Positions 43,607 to 52,320 of a stretch of DNA of 64,000 nt are shown here, in pieces. The DNA lies in contig DAORDH010000017.1 of assembly GCA_035345875.1 (NCBI GenBank), positions 45,918 to 109,917 of the forward strand, given 5' to 3'. The translations under genes were made by a program, and so were the position numbers. The notes under the pieces are model-generated. The model saw nothing but the letters and a program-made list of their open reading frames with translations. It was not told where the DNA came from and searched no databases. The stretch comes from UBA2033 sp035345875. GTDB taxonomy: Bacteria > Spirochaetota > Leptospiria > Leptospirales > Leptospiraceae. How positions within the stretch are numbered: position 1 is the stretch's first letter; every line of letters begins with the position of its first letter.

Positions 43607-44702
43607 AACTAAGATTATCTATATATTTTCCCAAAACGCCAAAAGCAAGGATTAGAAAAAAAATACAAAATATTAAAATAGAAATAGGAATAGAAGGACT
43701 CAATCGAATCAAAACTAAGGAGCTAATCACAATTAGCCCAAAGAAGAGAAAAATGAATATCTTATTCTTTGGGTTCATATTTTGTTTAAACTGATTTCTA
43801 GAATGAATGGATAAATCTCTTGTTTTCGTTTCAGGATTGTAGCCAGGATAGGAAAATAAATATAGCAAAGCTTCCTTGATTGAATTTGCATGAATCAGAT
43901 TGGAAAAAACTTCTTTATACAAATGAAAGTTTGCCCAAAGGGGATTATAACTATTAATCGGTTTTGTTATCCCATAAACAGGTTCCTCTACTTCCTCCTG
44001 AAAAGTTCCCAAAATTCGATCCCAAACAATAAATACACCAGCATAGTTTTTATCAATATAATCTGGGTTTACTGCATGATGAATTCTGTGATGGGAAGGC
44101 GTTACAAAAACAAACTCAATCCATCTTGGAAATTTTTGAATCAATCGGGTATGAGTTCCAAATTAGTAGGTTCGATTCAGGGCATCGCAAATTAGAATCA
44201 CCTCGTAGGAAATATTCAGAAAAACAAGGGGGAATACAAAAAAGAAATAAAAAACATTTCTCAACATTGTCTGCCTAAGAGCAACACTTAAGTTAAACTC
44301 TTCTGAAGAATGATGCACAACGTGGGCAGCCCATAAAAAATTTATCTCATGAGAAAATCTATGAAACGTATAATAAACTAAATCGATCAGAATAAAAACA
44401 AGAAACCAAGAACAGAATGCAAAGGCATGAATTCCTACAAATGGAAAAGAATTATCAATTGTAAATGGATTGGAAAAATCATAACTTAGGTTCCGTATTC
44501 CGACATAGTCTCGGATTGCTTCAAAAATAAGGAAGGAAGCACTTAAAACCAATACATCGCCTAAACGACTCATGGCTCCGGTGGAAATATTAGCTATGGA
44601 ATCAAATAAGGAATAAACTTTTTTCTGAGTAAAATAAGAATAAGTAACTTCAATTAGAATGAAAGCAATATAGAAAGGAGCAATTTTTTCAATTAGTTGC
44701 AT
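43599..44702 (-). pseudogene. Sterol desaturase/fatty acid hydroxylase family gene, interrupted by one in-frame TAA
   Basis: Two frames, 44702-44163 and 44144-43599, lie in the same reading frame and are separated only by TAA at 44165-44163. Read through, the protein is about 367 residues with the di-iron His motifs HRFSH, HVVHH and HHRIHH. The first two are before the stop and the third after it, so neither half alone would be active. The local reading RTY-stop-FGTHTRLI suggests a Gln (CAA) changed to TAA. The family hydroxylates or desaturates lipids in the membrane. It could be a true recent pseudogene or a sequence error. Confidence 0.88.
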
Positions 44703-44822
44703 ACTACAAATTCTTCTCGAAATCTTTAATCCTATTTACAAAGAAAAACTATTTTCACTGCAAAATTAGAAAATTCAATGAAGTATTTCGTCGATGCAAG
44801 CTTCAAAAAATGGAAAGGTATA

Positions 44823-44862
44823 TGGCATTTTGGAATTGATTCTTTCCTTTTACAAAATGCCA
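44823..44862 (-). terminator. Inverted repeat downstream of secG
   Basis: TGGCATTTTG (44823-44832) and CAAAATGCCA (44853-44862) form a perfect 10-bp stem with a 20-base loop. It is about 20 bases past the secG stop on the minus strand, at the end of the glycolysis-secG unit. No clear T-run follows. Confidence 0.5.
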
Positions 44863-44882
44863 CAAGGGTTGAAACCTAAAAA

Positions 44883-45281
44883 TTATTGCTTTGCTGGTGC
44901 TGCTGGAGTTGGATTTGCTGGTTGTGTTGCGTTTGTCGGTGCAGTTTGAGAAGCAGGTGCTTGGTTTGTGCCATCTGCTGGTTGCTTTGCATCCTCTTTT
45001 GCAGGAACAATTTCAGACGTTGGAAGTTGTTCAATAATTGCTTCTTCTTTCTTTGCGAATAAAAAAGAGAGCAAAAGAGAAACCACGATAAACGATATAG
45101 CAATGAATCGAGTTGCTTTCGTAAGAACATCTGCGCTAGAAGAGCCAAATGCAGTCTGACTTGCTCCTCCAACCATACCACCTAAACCGCCACCTTTTCC
45201 TGCTTGCACCAATACCAATAAGATAAGGAATACACAAGAAATAACAAAAAATACTAATACTGTTCCGATTAAAAATCCCAT
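44883..45281 (-). CDS. secG: Preprotein translocase subunit SecG
   Basis: 132 residues. Two membrane helices with the SecG signature between them: LVLVQAGKGGGLGGMVGGAS, then ATRFIAISFIVVSLLLSFLF. The C-terminal 45 residues are an Ala/Pro/Thr/Gln-rich tail not found in the 110-residue E. coli protein, common as low-complexity extensions. SecG assists SecYEG in protein export. It follows tpiA by about 40 bases, a common arrangement. Confidence 0.93.
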   Translation of the reverse strand: MGFLIGTVLVFFVISCVFLILLVLVQAGKGGGLGGMVGGASQTAFGSSSADVLTKATRFIAISFIVVSLLLSFLFAKKEEAIIEQLPTSEIVPAKEDAKQPADGTNQAPASQTAPTNATQPANPTPAAPAKQ

Positions 45282-45322
45282 AGTGTTACCAATTTCTTAG
45301 AGAATAGTCCTACGTCAACTCA

Positions 45323-46069
45323 TTAGAGTAATGCAAGGTAAGAATCCCATTTTTGACTTGCTCCACCCACAAGTCCACCATCAATATTAGGTTTTTCAAG
45401 AAGAGCTTTAACATTATCAGGCTTTACTGATCCACCATATAAAATAGATACAGAATCACTCACTGTTGTATCATACAAAGCAGCGAGTTCTTTACGAATA
45501 AATGCATGTACTTCTTCTGCTTGCTCTGGAGTTGCGACTTTACCAGTTCCAATTGCCCAGACAGGCTCATAAGCAATGATAATATTTTTCATATCAGATG
45601 CAGAAACTGATTTAAGTCCTTCTACTACTTGTCTTTTTACAACATCGAACGTTTTATTTGCTTCTCTTTCTTGGAGAGTTTCCCCAATACAAAAGACAGG
45701 AGTAAACCCTGCTTTTAGAAGAAATAATATTTTTTGATTTAAGAAAGAATCTGTTTCTCCTAAAAATTGTCTACGTTCGGAGTGTCCAACTAACGCATGC
45801 GAGATTCCAAGATCTTTTAATTGGTCTGTAGAAATTTCTCCAGTAAATGCAGCCAGTCCAGACGGATAGATATTCTGCGCTCCTACTTTAACAGATGTTC
45901 CTTTTAGTATTTCTGAAACCTTTTCTAAATGAATCGAGGAAGGAAATACCAAAAGATCTAGGGAGGTTTTCTTAGATTCTAACCCCTTTTTGATTCCTGT
46001 TGCAAGCTCAGTTGCTTGCGCTAGGTTTAAATTCATTTTCCAGTTGCCTGACATGATTTTCTTGCGCAT
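45323..46069 (-). CDS. tpiA: Triosephosphate isomerase
   Basis: 248 residues, full length. Active site: N9 and K11 in GNWKMN, the His in VGHSERRQ, and the catalytic Glu in AYEPVWAIGTG followed by loop 6. The phosphate-binding end is LYGGSVKPDN and DGGLVGGAS. It interconverts DHAP and glyceraldehyde 3-phosphate. It lies 2 bases after pgk, in the gap-pgk-tpiA-secG unit. Confidence 0.98.
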   Translation of the reverse strand: MRKKIMSGNWKMNLNLAQATELATGIKKGLESKKTSLDLLVFPSSIHLEKVSEILKGTSVKVGAQNIYPSGLAAFTGEISTDQLKDLGISHALVGHSERRQFLGETDSFLNQKILFLLKAGFTPVFCIGETLQEREANKTFDVVKRQVVEGLKSVSASDMKNIIIAYEPVWAIGTGKVATPEQAEEVHAFIRKELAALYDTTVSDSVSILYGGSVKPDNVKALLEKPNIDGGLVGGASQKWDSYLALL

Positions 46070-46071
46070 AA

Positions 46072-47259
46072 TTAGTCCTTATTTTTTAAAAGAGCAGCTA
46101 CTCCAGGTAAAGTTTTACCTTCCAAAAATTCTAGAGAAGCGCCACCTCCAGTGGAGATATGAGTAATCTTATCTTCCACACCCGCTTTATTGATTGCTGC
46201 AATGGAATCCCCTCCGCCTACAACTGACTTGGCATTGGATTTTGCGATTGCCTTAGCTATTTGGATAGTTCCATTGGAAAATTTTTCCATTTCGAAAACA
46301 CCCATTGGACCATTCCAGAGAATCGTCCCAGCTGATTTAATTATTTTTTCATAGGCAGAAATTGTTTTTGGACCTATATCCATTCCCATCCAACCATCAA
46401 TAATTCCCATTTTATCGACTGTCTTGGTCTTCGCTTTTTCGCTAAATGAATCTGCGATCACATGATCGATTGGAAGTTGAAAATCTACATTTTCATAGGC
46501 TGCTTTATCAATAATTTGAAATGCCTGTGGCTCAAATTCTTTTTCTGCTAAGGAAGATCCAATAGGAACGGCTCTTGACTTTAGGAATGTATAAGCCATT
46601 CCTCCACCGATCAACATTGTATCTACTTTGTTAAACAGATTTTTTAGGATTTTAATTTTACTAGAAACTTTTGCTCCACCAATAATTGCAACAAAAGGCT
46701 TTTCTGGTTTTGTGATGAGACTCGTTAATACTTCTATTTCCCTATACATGAGAGTTCCAGCATAGGAAGGAAGGTGGTGTGCAATTCCTTCTGTAGAGGC
46801 ATGGGCTCTATGTGCAGCACCAAATGCATCGTTTATGTATATCTCTGCTAATTGAGCTAACTTTTTTGAAAAAGCTGGATCATTTTCTTCTTCTTCTTTG
46901 TGAAATCTGAGATTTTCTAGTAATAGAACTTCTCCATCTTTTAGGTCTTGCGATAGTTTCTCTACTTCACTACCAACAATTTGTTCAGAGAATTTTACCG
47001 GCTTACCAAGAATAGCCTCAAATGCTTCTTGCACAGGCTTCATGGAATATCTAGAATCTACTTTTCCATCTGGTCTACCTAAATGACTCGCAACAATCAA
47101 CTTGGCTCCTCTGTTTAGGAGGAGCTCAATTGTAGGAAGAGTTTTCTCGATACGAGTCTTGTCGGAAACTTTTCCATTTTCTAAAGGAACGTTAAAGTCG
47201 ACACGTAGAAATACACGTTTTCCTTTAACGTCAACATTCTCAATTCGGGGTAAATTCAT
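46072..47259 (-). CDS. pgk: Phosphoglycerate kinase
   Basis: 395 residues, full length. N-terminal RVDFNVPLENG and ASHLGRPDG bind 3-phosphoglycerate. The C-terminal ATP-binding motifs are AIIGGAKVSSKI, GPMGVFE and VVGGGDSIAA, followed by STGGGASLEFLEG. It makes ATP in glycolysis. One base separates it from gap. Confidence 0.98.
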   Translation of the reverse strand: MNLPRIENVDVKGKRVFLRVDFNVPLENGKVSDKTRIEKTLPTIELLLNRGAKLIVASHLGRPDGKVDSRYSMKPVQEAFEAILGKPVKFSEQIVGSEVEKLSQDLKDGEVLLLENLRFHKEEEENDPAFSKKLAQLAEIYINDAFGAAHRAHASTEGIAHHLPSYAGTLMYREIEVLTSLITKPEKPFVAIIGGAKVSSKIKILKNLFNKVDTMLIGGGMAYTFLKSRAVPIGSSLAEKEFEPQAFQIIDKAAYENVDFQLPIDHVIADSFSEKAKTKTVDKMGIIDGWMGMDIGPKTISAYEKIIKSAGTILWNGPMGVFEMEKFSNGTIQIAKAIAKSNAKSVVGGGDSIAAINKAGVEDKITHISTGGGASLEFLEGKTLPGVAALLKNKD

Positions 47260-47260
47260 C

Positions 47261-48268
47261 TTATCCTTTTTTTACCATATATCTAATTAGGTCGACAACT
47301 CGATTGGAATATCCCATTTCATTGTCATACCATGATACTAATTTGAAGAAGTTTGCATTGAGTTCAATACTCGCATCTGCATCAAATACAGAGGAAAGAG
47401 TTGAACTAGTAAAGTCATTGGAAACAACTGCTTCTTCTGTATAACCTAAAATTCCTTTTAGATTCCCTTCAGCTGCTTCTTTCATTTTTTGTTTAATTTC
47501 TTTGAGTGAAGTTGGTTTAACAGTTTTACAGGTTAAATCTACAACAGATACATCTGGAGTTGGAACTCTAAAAGACATACCAGTGAGTTTGCCTGCAACT
47601 TCAGGAATACAAAGCCCAACTGCTTTTGCAGCTCCTGTAGAAGATGGAATGATATTTTGAGCAGCACCTCTTCCTCCTCTGAAGTCTTTCTTTGAAGGAC
47701 CATCTACAGTTGGTTGTGTTGCGGTCATAGCATGTACTGTAGTCATGAGACCTTCTGCAAAACCAAAATTATCTAAAACAACTTTTACTAACGGAGCAAG
47801 ACAATTTGTTGTACAAGATGCATTGGATACAATATGATCTGTAGCAGGATTGTATTTAGATTCATTGACACCTAAAACGTAAGTTGGAATGTCCTTATCT
47901 TTTGCAGGAGCAGAGATGATTACTTTTTTTGCGCCAGCTGTTAAGTGCTTTCCAGCACCTTCTTTATCTGTAAATCTACCAGTGGATTCAATTACATAGT
48001 CAACTCCAAGATTTTTCCATGGTAATTTTTCTGGCTCTTTCTCGGCTAAACACTTAATTTTTTTTCCATTGATTATGAGGTTTTCTGCATCATGTTCAAC
48101 AGTGCCTTTGTATTTTCCATGTGTAGAGTCATATTTGAATAAATAAGCTAAATTATCAGGTGGGACAAGGTCATTGATTGCTACAAATTCTAAATTTGGA
48201 TCTTCTAATCCTACTCTCAGAACGAGTCTACCGATTCTACCAAAACCATTAATTGCAATTTTTGTCAT
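47261..48268 (-). CDS. gap: Glyceraldehyde-3-phosphate dehydrogenase
   Basis: 335 residues. NAD-binding INGFGRIGRLVLR at the N-terminus and catalytic C152 in SNASCTTNCLAPL. The assisting His is in MTTVHAMTATQ, and the C-terminal motif is WYDNEMGYSNRVVDL. First gene of the gap-pgk-tpiA-secG unit; the 150 bases to the divergent 48423 gene should hold its promoter. Confidence 0.98.
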   Translation of the reverse strand: MTKIAINGFGRIGRLVLRVGLEDPNLEFVAINDLVPPDNLAYLFKYDSTHGKYKGTVEHDAENLIINGKKIKCLAEKEPEKLPWKNLGVDYVIESTGRFTDKEGAGKHLTAGAKKVIISAPAKDKDIPTYVLGVNESKYNPATDHIVSNASCTTNCLAPLVKVVLDNFGFAEGLMTTVHAMTATQPTVDGPSKKDFRGGRGAAQNIIPSSTGAAKAVGLCIPEVAGKLTGMSFRVPTPDVSVVDLTCKTVKPTSLKEIKQKMKEAAEGNLKGILGYTEEAVVSNDFTSSTLSSVFDADASIELNANFFKLVSWYDNEMGYSNRVVDLIRYMVKKG

Positions 48269-48422
48269 CTAAATGCTCCTGTAATAAAATCTCTCTTGTG
48301 GTTAGAGATTTATTTCTATCTGATAGCAAGGTAAAATTACTATTTATATGAGTCAAAAAGTAAAATTACAAAAATTAAAAATTATTCTATCTAATTTTTA
48401 GCACCCTGATACAATTTAGCTT

Positions 48423-49079
48423 ATGAAGAAAATAGTGGCACTCATCTTCTACATCACCTTTCCCTTTTGGGCTCTTAGTAAAGAACAGATGACATATACA
48501 TTTAAAGCTCATAATTTTCGTATCGACTTACCTACTCACTGGGAACTGAGAAAAGCGAAGACATCCTCCTTAAAGAAGCCATTATTCACTGCTTACAGCA
48601 AAGAAGACAGAATCCACCTAGAGGTCTACACTACAAATTACCAAAAAAGAGATATGCAAGAAGGATTCATCCTAACACTGAAGAATTTACAGCTCTGGGC
48701 TGAAAATTATACAAGCCTTGACCAAGAAGCCGAATTTCCTCTTTACCACCTAAAAGGGTATTGGGCGAAAACAATGGGATACAAACAAAAAAGAAAGATT
48801 TTCGGGTATCTAGTCTATGCAACAGATGGAGTGAATTTATTTATTATTCATTCTTACACGCAAGCCAACCTTTTCCCTAAAAACTTTCTATCCATGAAAG
48901 AAATTTTCAAGGGTTTTTCCTTAAATAGAAATTATAAAAATGAATGTTGCAATGAGTGTATTACTCTTTCTTTAGAAGGCATAGAGAATCAAAAAGCATC
49001 TTGTGCAAATTTTACTGAAACAAATGAATGTATGTTTTTCTTTCAGAATCAACCGATGTCAGTCCTTGAATGCAATTAA
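48423..49079 (+). CDS. Exported Cys-rich protein, unknown function
   Basis: 218 residues with a signal peptide (MKKIVALIFYITFPFWALS). The main part is beta-rich (NFRIDLPTHWELRKAK, then IHLEVYTTNYQ), similar in form to PsbP/DUF-type small lipid- or protein-binding folds. The last 45 residues contain six or more cysteines (NECCNECI, KASCANF, NECMFF), likely disulfide-bonded outside the cytoplasm. No known function. Divergent from gap, with the sparse region after it. Confidence 0.75.
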   Translation: MKKIVALIFYITFPFWALSKEQMTYTFKAHNFRIDLPTHWELRKAKTSSLKKPLFTAYSKEDRIHLEVYTTNYQKRDMQEGFILTLKNLQLWAENYTSLDQEAEFPLYHLKGYWAKTMGYKQKRKIFGYLVYATDGVNLFIIHSYTQANLFPKNFLSMKEIFKGFSLNRNYKNECCNECITLSLEGIENQKASCANFTETNECMFFFQNQPMSVLECN

Positions 49080-49748
49080 TCTAAAAAATCAAATATTTCA
49101 AGAACGACATACGATACAGCAATTAAAGATATTTAAAAGTCTAAAGATTTTTAATTTAATAAAGATGATAAGCAAATTTAAAAATTTTAGAGAATGCTAA
49201 TGAAATCGATAGCCTGCAATTACTCGCAGATGGAGAACTTGTAAAGCGATTGATGCAAAATGCCAACAATACTCACTCTTTCACTCTGCTCAACTTATTG
49301 TTCAGCGGCAATCGGAGCAAACCTTCTTTGACCTTTGACTCCTAGAACTCAATCCTTGACTTGTTAAGAAATGATAATTTAAGCTGAATTGATAATAAGA
49401 TTTTTTAAACTTACTCTCGAACTCTTAGTTCTCTATATTTAACCTAAAAATCCCTTGAGTCCGAAATGAATACGTAATTTACAAACTATGATTCAAACAT
49501 TCTTTTAAAAATCACCTAAAAAAGACTTCAATTAATCACAGAAAATAAAACATGAGATGAAAATTATTAGCCTGAAAAATAGATTAAAGCAATAAAAAGA
49601 CTTATAGAATTTTAACAAAGTCTAAAATTATGCCGATAGTCTCTATAGTAATTAATTATAAGGAGTCAGACTCTTAAAAGTCGCAAGTGCTTGCGTAATA
49701 AAGAAAAGATTTGCATTCCTGTAATTATGAATCAAGAGTGATAAAAGT
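49080..49748. other. Sparse region, possible gene remnant
   Basis: About 670 AT-rich bases with no complete gene. One frame at roughly 49172-49348 reads as plausible protein (EIDSLQLLADGELVKRLMQ, then THSFTLLNLLFSGN), but it has no start codon or ribosome-binding site and is bounded by stops. It may be a fragment of a lost gene. The stretch borders the DUF3102-like gene and repeat R5, consistent with an accessory patch. Confidence 0.5.
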
Positions 49749-50366
49749 ATGAGTAAAAAAAAAACAAGCAATTCAGTCGAGTTAGTTACATCAGGAAAAT
49801 TATCCAAGGATAGAGACGAAACAATTAAAGAAATTGAAGTATTACACTTTAAGTTTCTAGAAAATGCAAGAAACCATTTGCTCCTAGCAAAACAGATAGG
49901 AGAGCGTCTCGAAGAAAAGAAAACCACTGTAAAGCATGGAGAGTGGGAAGCATGGGTAGAAGCAAACCTCCCATTTAAAATTAGAACAGCCCAGTATTAT
50001 ATGAAAATTCATAAAAACTGGAACACACTCATTACCTCTTCTGCAAAATCCATTGGTTTATTAACAGAAGCCATAGAATTGATTACAGAAAAGAAATCTC
50101 TCCAAAATCTTGAAATCGCAGAGAAATTAAAATTAGAAAAAAGAGAAAAAAGACAAGATATTTTATCTCTTCACAGGCGTTTTTTCAAAAAAGGAGAAAA
50201 CTTAAATCAAAGAGACAGGAAAGCGATTTATCATTTTCTTGAGGACATTCGTGTCAAAAGAGAAGAGAAATTGAAGGGCTATCAAACAAAAATTGAAAAA
50301 ACAAAACAAGCTCTCACTGAAAACAAAAAACAAATGAGAAAAGTTTTAGAGTCTTTAAAAGAATAG
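49749..50366 (+). CDS. DUF3102-like helical protein
   Basis: 205 residues, Lys/Glu-rich and largely helical. The segment HGEWEAWVEANLPFKIRTAQYYMKIHKNW, spanning residues about 63-90, matches the pattern of DUF3102 proteins from plasmids, phages and genomic islands. The C-terminal half is a coiled coil (REEKLKGYQTKIEKTKQALTE). Function unknown; a DNA-binding or partition-like role is only a guess. It stands alone in a sparse region next to repeat R5, suggesting acquired DNA. Confidence 0.72.
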   Translation: MSKKKTSNSVELVTSGKLSKDRDETIKEIEVLHFKFLENARNHLLLAKQIGERLEEKKTTVKHGEWEAWVEANLPFKIRTAQYYMKIHKNWNTLITSSAKSIGLLTEAIELITEKKSLQNLEIAEKLKLEKREKRQDILSLHRRFFKKGENLNQRDRKAIYHFLEDIRVKREEKLKGYQTKIEKTKQALTENKKQMRKVLESLKE

Positions 50367-50395
50367 ATAACTTCGACTCCACTCAATGTTGTCGA

Positions 50396-50570
50396 CTTAA
50401 GAATCATCGCCGAGGACACCGATAACAAAACGATATGGAAACGATTGATGCTTTTGAACTATCGTATCTTTTTATCGGTGCTTATCGTCTTTCCACCCAA
50501 AATCCATTGCCGCTTGTTCGCGGCAATAGGTGGTAATCTTTCAATGTTTTTACATCGAACTCACGTTATT
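50396..50570 (+). repeat. Dispersed intergenic repeat, copy R5 (most complete)
   Basis: Order of blocks: CGCCGAGGACACCGATAACA, a 40-base spacer, ATCGTATCTTTTTATCGGTG, CCACCC, a hairpin (ATTGCCGC and GCGGCAAT arms), GGTGGTAATC, then TTACATCGAACTCACGTTA. R1 repeats the last third; R2 and R4 repeat the first part. It runs up to the dut stop codon. Confidence 0.85.
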
Positions 50571-51023
50571 TTAATGTCTACCGGTAGAGCCAAATCCACC
50601 CGTTCCTCTTTCTGTATCGAGTGATATTTCATCTACCAAATTCCATTCAATCGAAATCGACTTTGCCACTAGCATTTGGGCAATTCTAAGTCCATTTGTA
50701 ATTTGAAAAGGTTTCTGGCTCAAATTCAAAAGAGGGATAAATACTTGTCCTCTATAATCGGAGTCAATGGTTCCAGGAGAATTTGGTATGATGATGTTTT
50801 CCTTTGTAGAAAATCCAGATCGAGGACGTATTTCTACAAAATAACCTTCCGGAATTTCTAAACAAAAACCTGTTGGAATTAAAACAGTTTGTCCAACATC
50901 AATTTGTATATTTGCTTTAGGACAATAAGCAGATACATCCAATGCTGCTGCTCCAGATGTTTTTTTTTCGGGAAGTTTTACATCAGGAAAAAATTTTTGA
51001 ATTTTAATATTTACTGCATCCAT
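50571..51023 (-). CDS. dut: dUTP diphosphatase
   Basis: 150 residues, trimeric dUTPase family. All five motifs are visible: AALDVSAY (1), RPRSGFS (2), GTIDSDYRGQV (3, with the catalytic Asp), RIAQML (4), and RGTGGFGSTG (5). It hydrolyses dUTP to dUMP to keep uracil out of DNA. Last gene of the minus-strand ribosomal/RNA block, following the M16 peptidase gene. Confidence 0.97.
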   Translation of the reverse strand: MDAVNIKIQKFFPDVKLPEKKTSGAAALDVSAYCPKANIQIDVGQTVLIPTGFCLEIPEGYFVEIRPRSGFSTKENIIIPNSPGTIDSDYRGQVFIPLLNLSQKPFQITNGLRIAQMLVAKSISIEWNLVDEISLDTERGTGGFGSTGRH

Positions 51024-51051
51024 TGATAACTCAACCCTATACTAAAAACCT

Positions 51052-52320
51052 TTAGATCTTTGTATGAATTTTTTTGATATCTACCTTAGGAATATTTCCA
51101 ATACCAGTAAAATGCATTTGATCAACTGAAAAAACTTTTCCAACTAGATCATTAATTTCATCTAACGTCACAGATGCAAGTTCCTCTAATCTATTTTCGT
51201 AATTATAAAATCTTCCGAAATAAAGCTCTTGCATTGCAATATCAGTCATTCTATTTTCAGGAATTTCATATCCAATTGCCAAACCGCCTCTTTGATTGCT
51301 CTTAGCAAAATCCAATTCTTCCTGACTAAAACCATCTTTTTTTAATAAACGAATTTCCTCTAAGATTGATTCTACTGCATTTAAAAATTTATCTTTAGAG
51401 GTTGCACAATTTATATTCATAATACCTGTATCTAAATAGGAAGAAGGAAAACAGCTAATACTATAACACAGTCCTTTCTCTTCTCTAATCTTTTGAAAAA
51501 GACGAGAAGCCATTCCCCCACCTAAAATATTAGCAATCACTCCCAATCGAACGGCAGTTGTGAAGTCACGCGGAAAGCCTTCTGCACCTAAAAGGAAATT
51601 CACTTGTTCTAATTTTCTCTTTATAAAATGAATGGAAAATGATTTTGTAACTGGACTGTTTTCTAATGGAACTAAAGGGCTTTCTTTTTTTATACTAAAA
51701 TATTTTTCAGTCAGGCGCTTAATCTCGTCCTCAGGAAAGTCACCCGCAATAGATAAAACCATTCTTCCTGGCACATAGTGTTTTTTATAATAAGATTGAA
51801 TTGAATTTTCAGTTACTCCTGCAACAGACTCTCTTGTTCCAATGATATCGCGACCAAGTGGATGGTTATTAAAGATATTTTTAAAGTATTCATCGTATAC
51901 ATAATCATCAGGGCTGTCTTCATAACTTTTTAATTCTTCTAAAATTACACTGGATTCATTTCGGATATCCTGCTCCCTAAGAAGAGGTGAAAAAACCATA
52001 TCAGAAAGGATATCGAGTCCTAGTTCCAATTCCGGAGAAGCGACAGTCACATAATAATACGTATACTCACGAGAAGTAACAGCGTTAAAAAAACCGCCTA
52101 CCCTTTCAATATCTTCTGCTTGTTTTTTGGAAGAACGCTTTTCAGTTCCTTTAAAAAGCATATGTTCTAGGAAGTGAGTGTATCCTTTTTCGTCGTCAGA
52201 CTCATACCTAGAACCAATTTTTACCCAGAGCCCAATCGAAACACTAGTCGCATTGGGAACTGGTTGAAATAAAACTGTTAGACCATTAGAGAGGTTACTC
52301 TTGATTAGCCTTAAATTCAT
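51052..52320 (-). CDS. M16-family zinc peptidase (processing-peptidase-like)
   Basis: 422 residues. The inverted zinc motif HFLEH lies in HFLEHMLFKG, with the distal Glu about 75 residues on (ESSVILEELKSYED). The length is that of one-chain bacterial PepR/YmxG-type proteins, commonly encoded after pnp. The inactive-subunit R/Y motif is in the second half. The start overlaps the pnp stop by 4 bases. Physiological substrate unknown. Confidence 0.93.
   Translation of the reverse strand: MNLRLIKSNLSNGLTVLFQPVPNATSVSIGLWVKIGSRYESDDEKGYTHFLEHMLFKGTEKRSSKKQAEDIERVGGFFNAVTSREYTYYYVTVASPELELGLDILSDMVFSPLLREQDIRNESSVILEELKSYEDSPDDYVYDEYFKNIFNNHPLGRDIIGTRESVAGVTENSIQSYYKKHYVPGRMVLSIAGDFPEDEIKRLTEKYFSIKKESPLVPLENSPVTKSFSIHFIKRKLEQVNFLLGAEGFPRDFTTAVRLGVIANILGGGMASRLFQKIREEKGLCYSISCFPSSYLDTGIMNINCATSKDKFLNAVESILEEIRLLKKDGFSQEELDFAKSNQRGGLAIGYEIPENRMTDIAMQELYFGRFYNYENRLEELASVTLDEINDLVGKVFSVDQMHFTGIGNIPKVDIKKIHTKI

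Noticed and set aside
44163..44165. Stop-codon recoding in the desaturase gene
   Set aside because: The codon is TAA; known selenocysteine and pyrrolysine recoding use TGA and TAG.
43599..44702. Two separate desaturase genes
   Set aside because: They are in one frame separated by a single stop, and the three His motifs are divided between them.
1292..50570. Repeat copies as a CRISPR array
   Set aside because: Copies are kilobases apart, unevenly truncated and in both orientations, with no regular spacers or cas genes.
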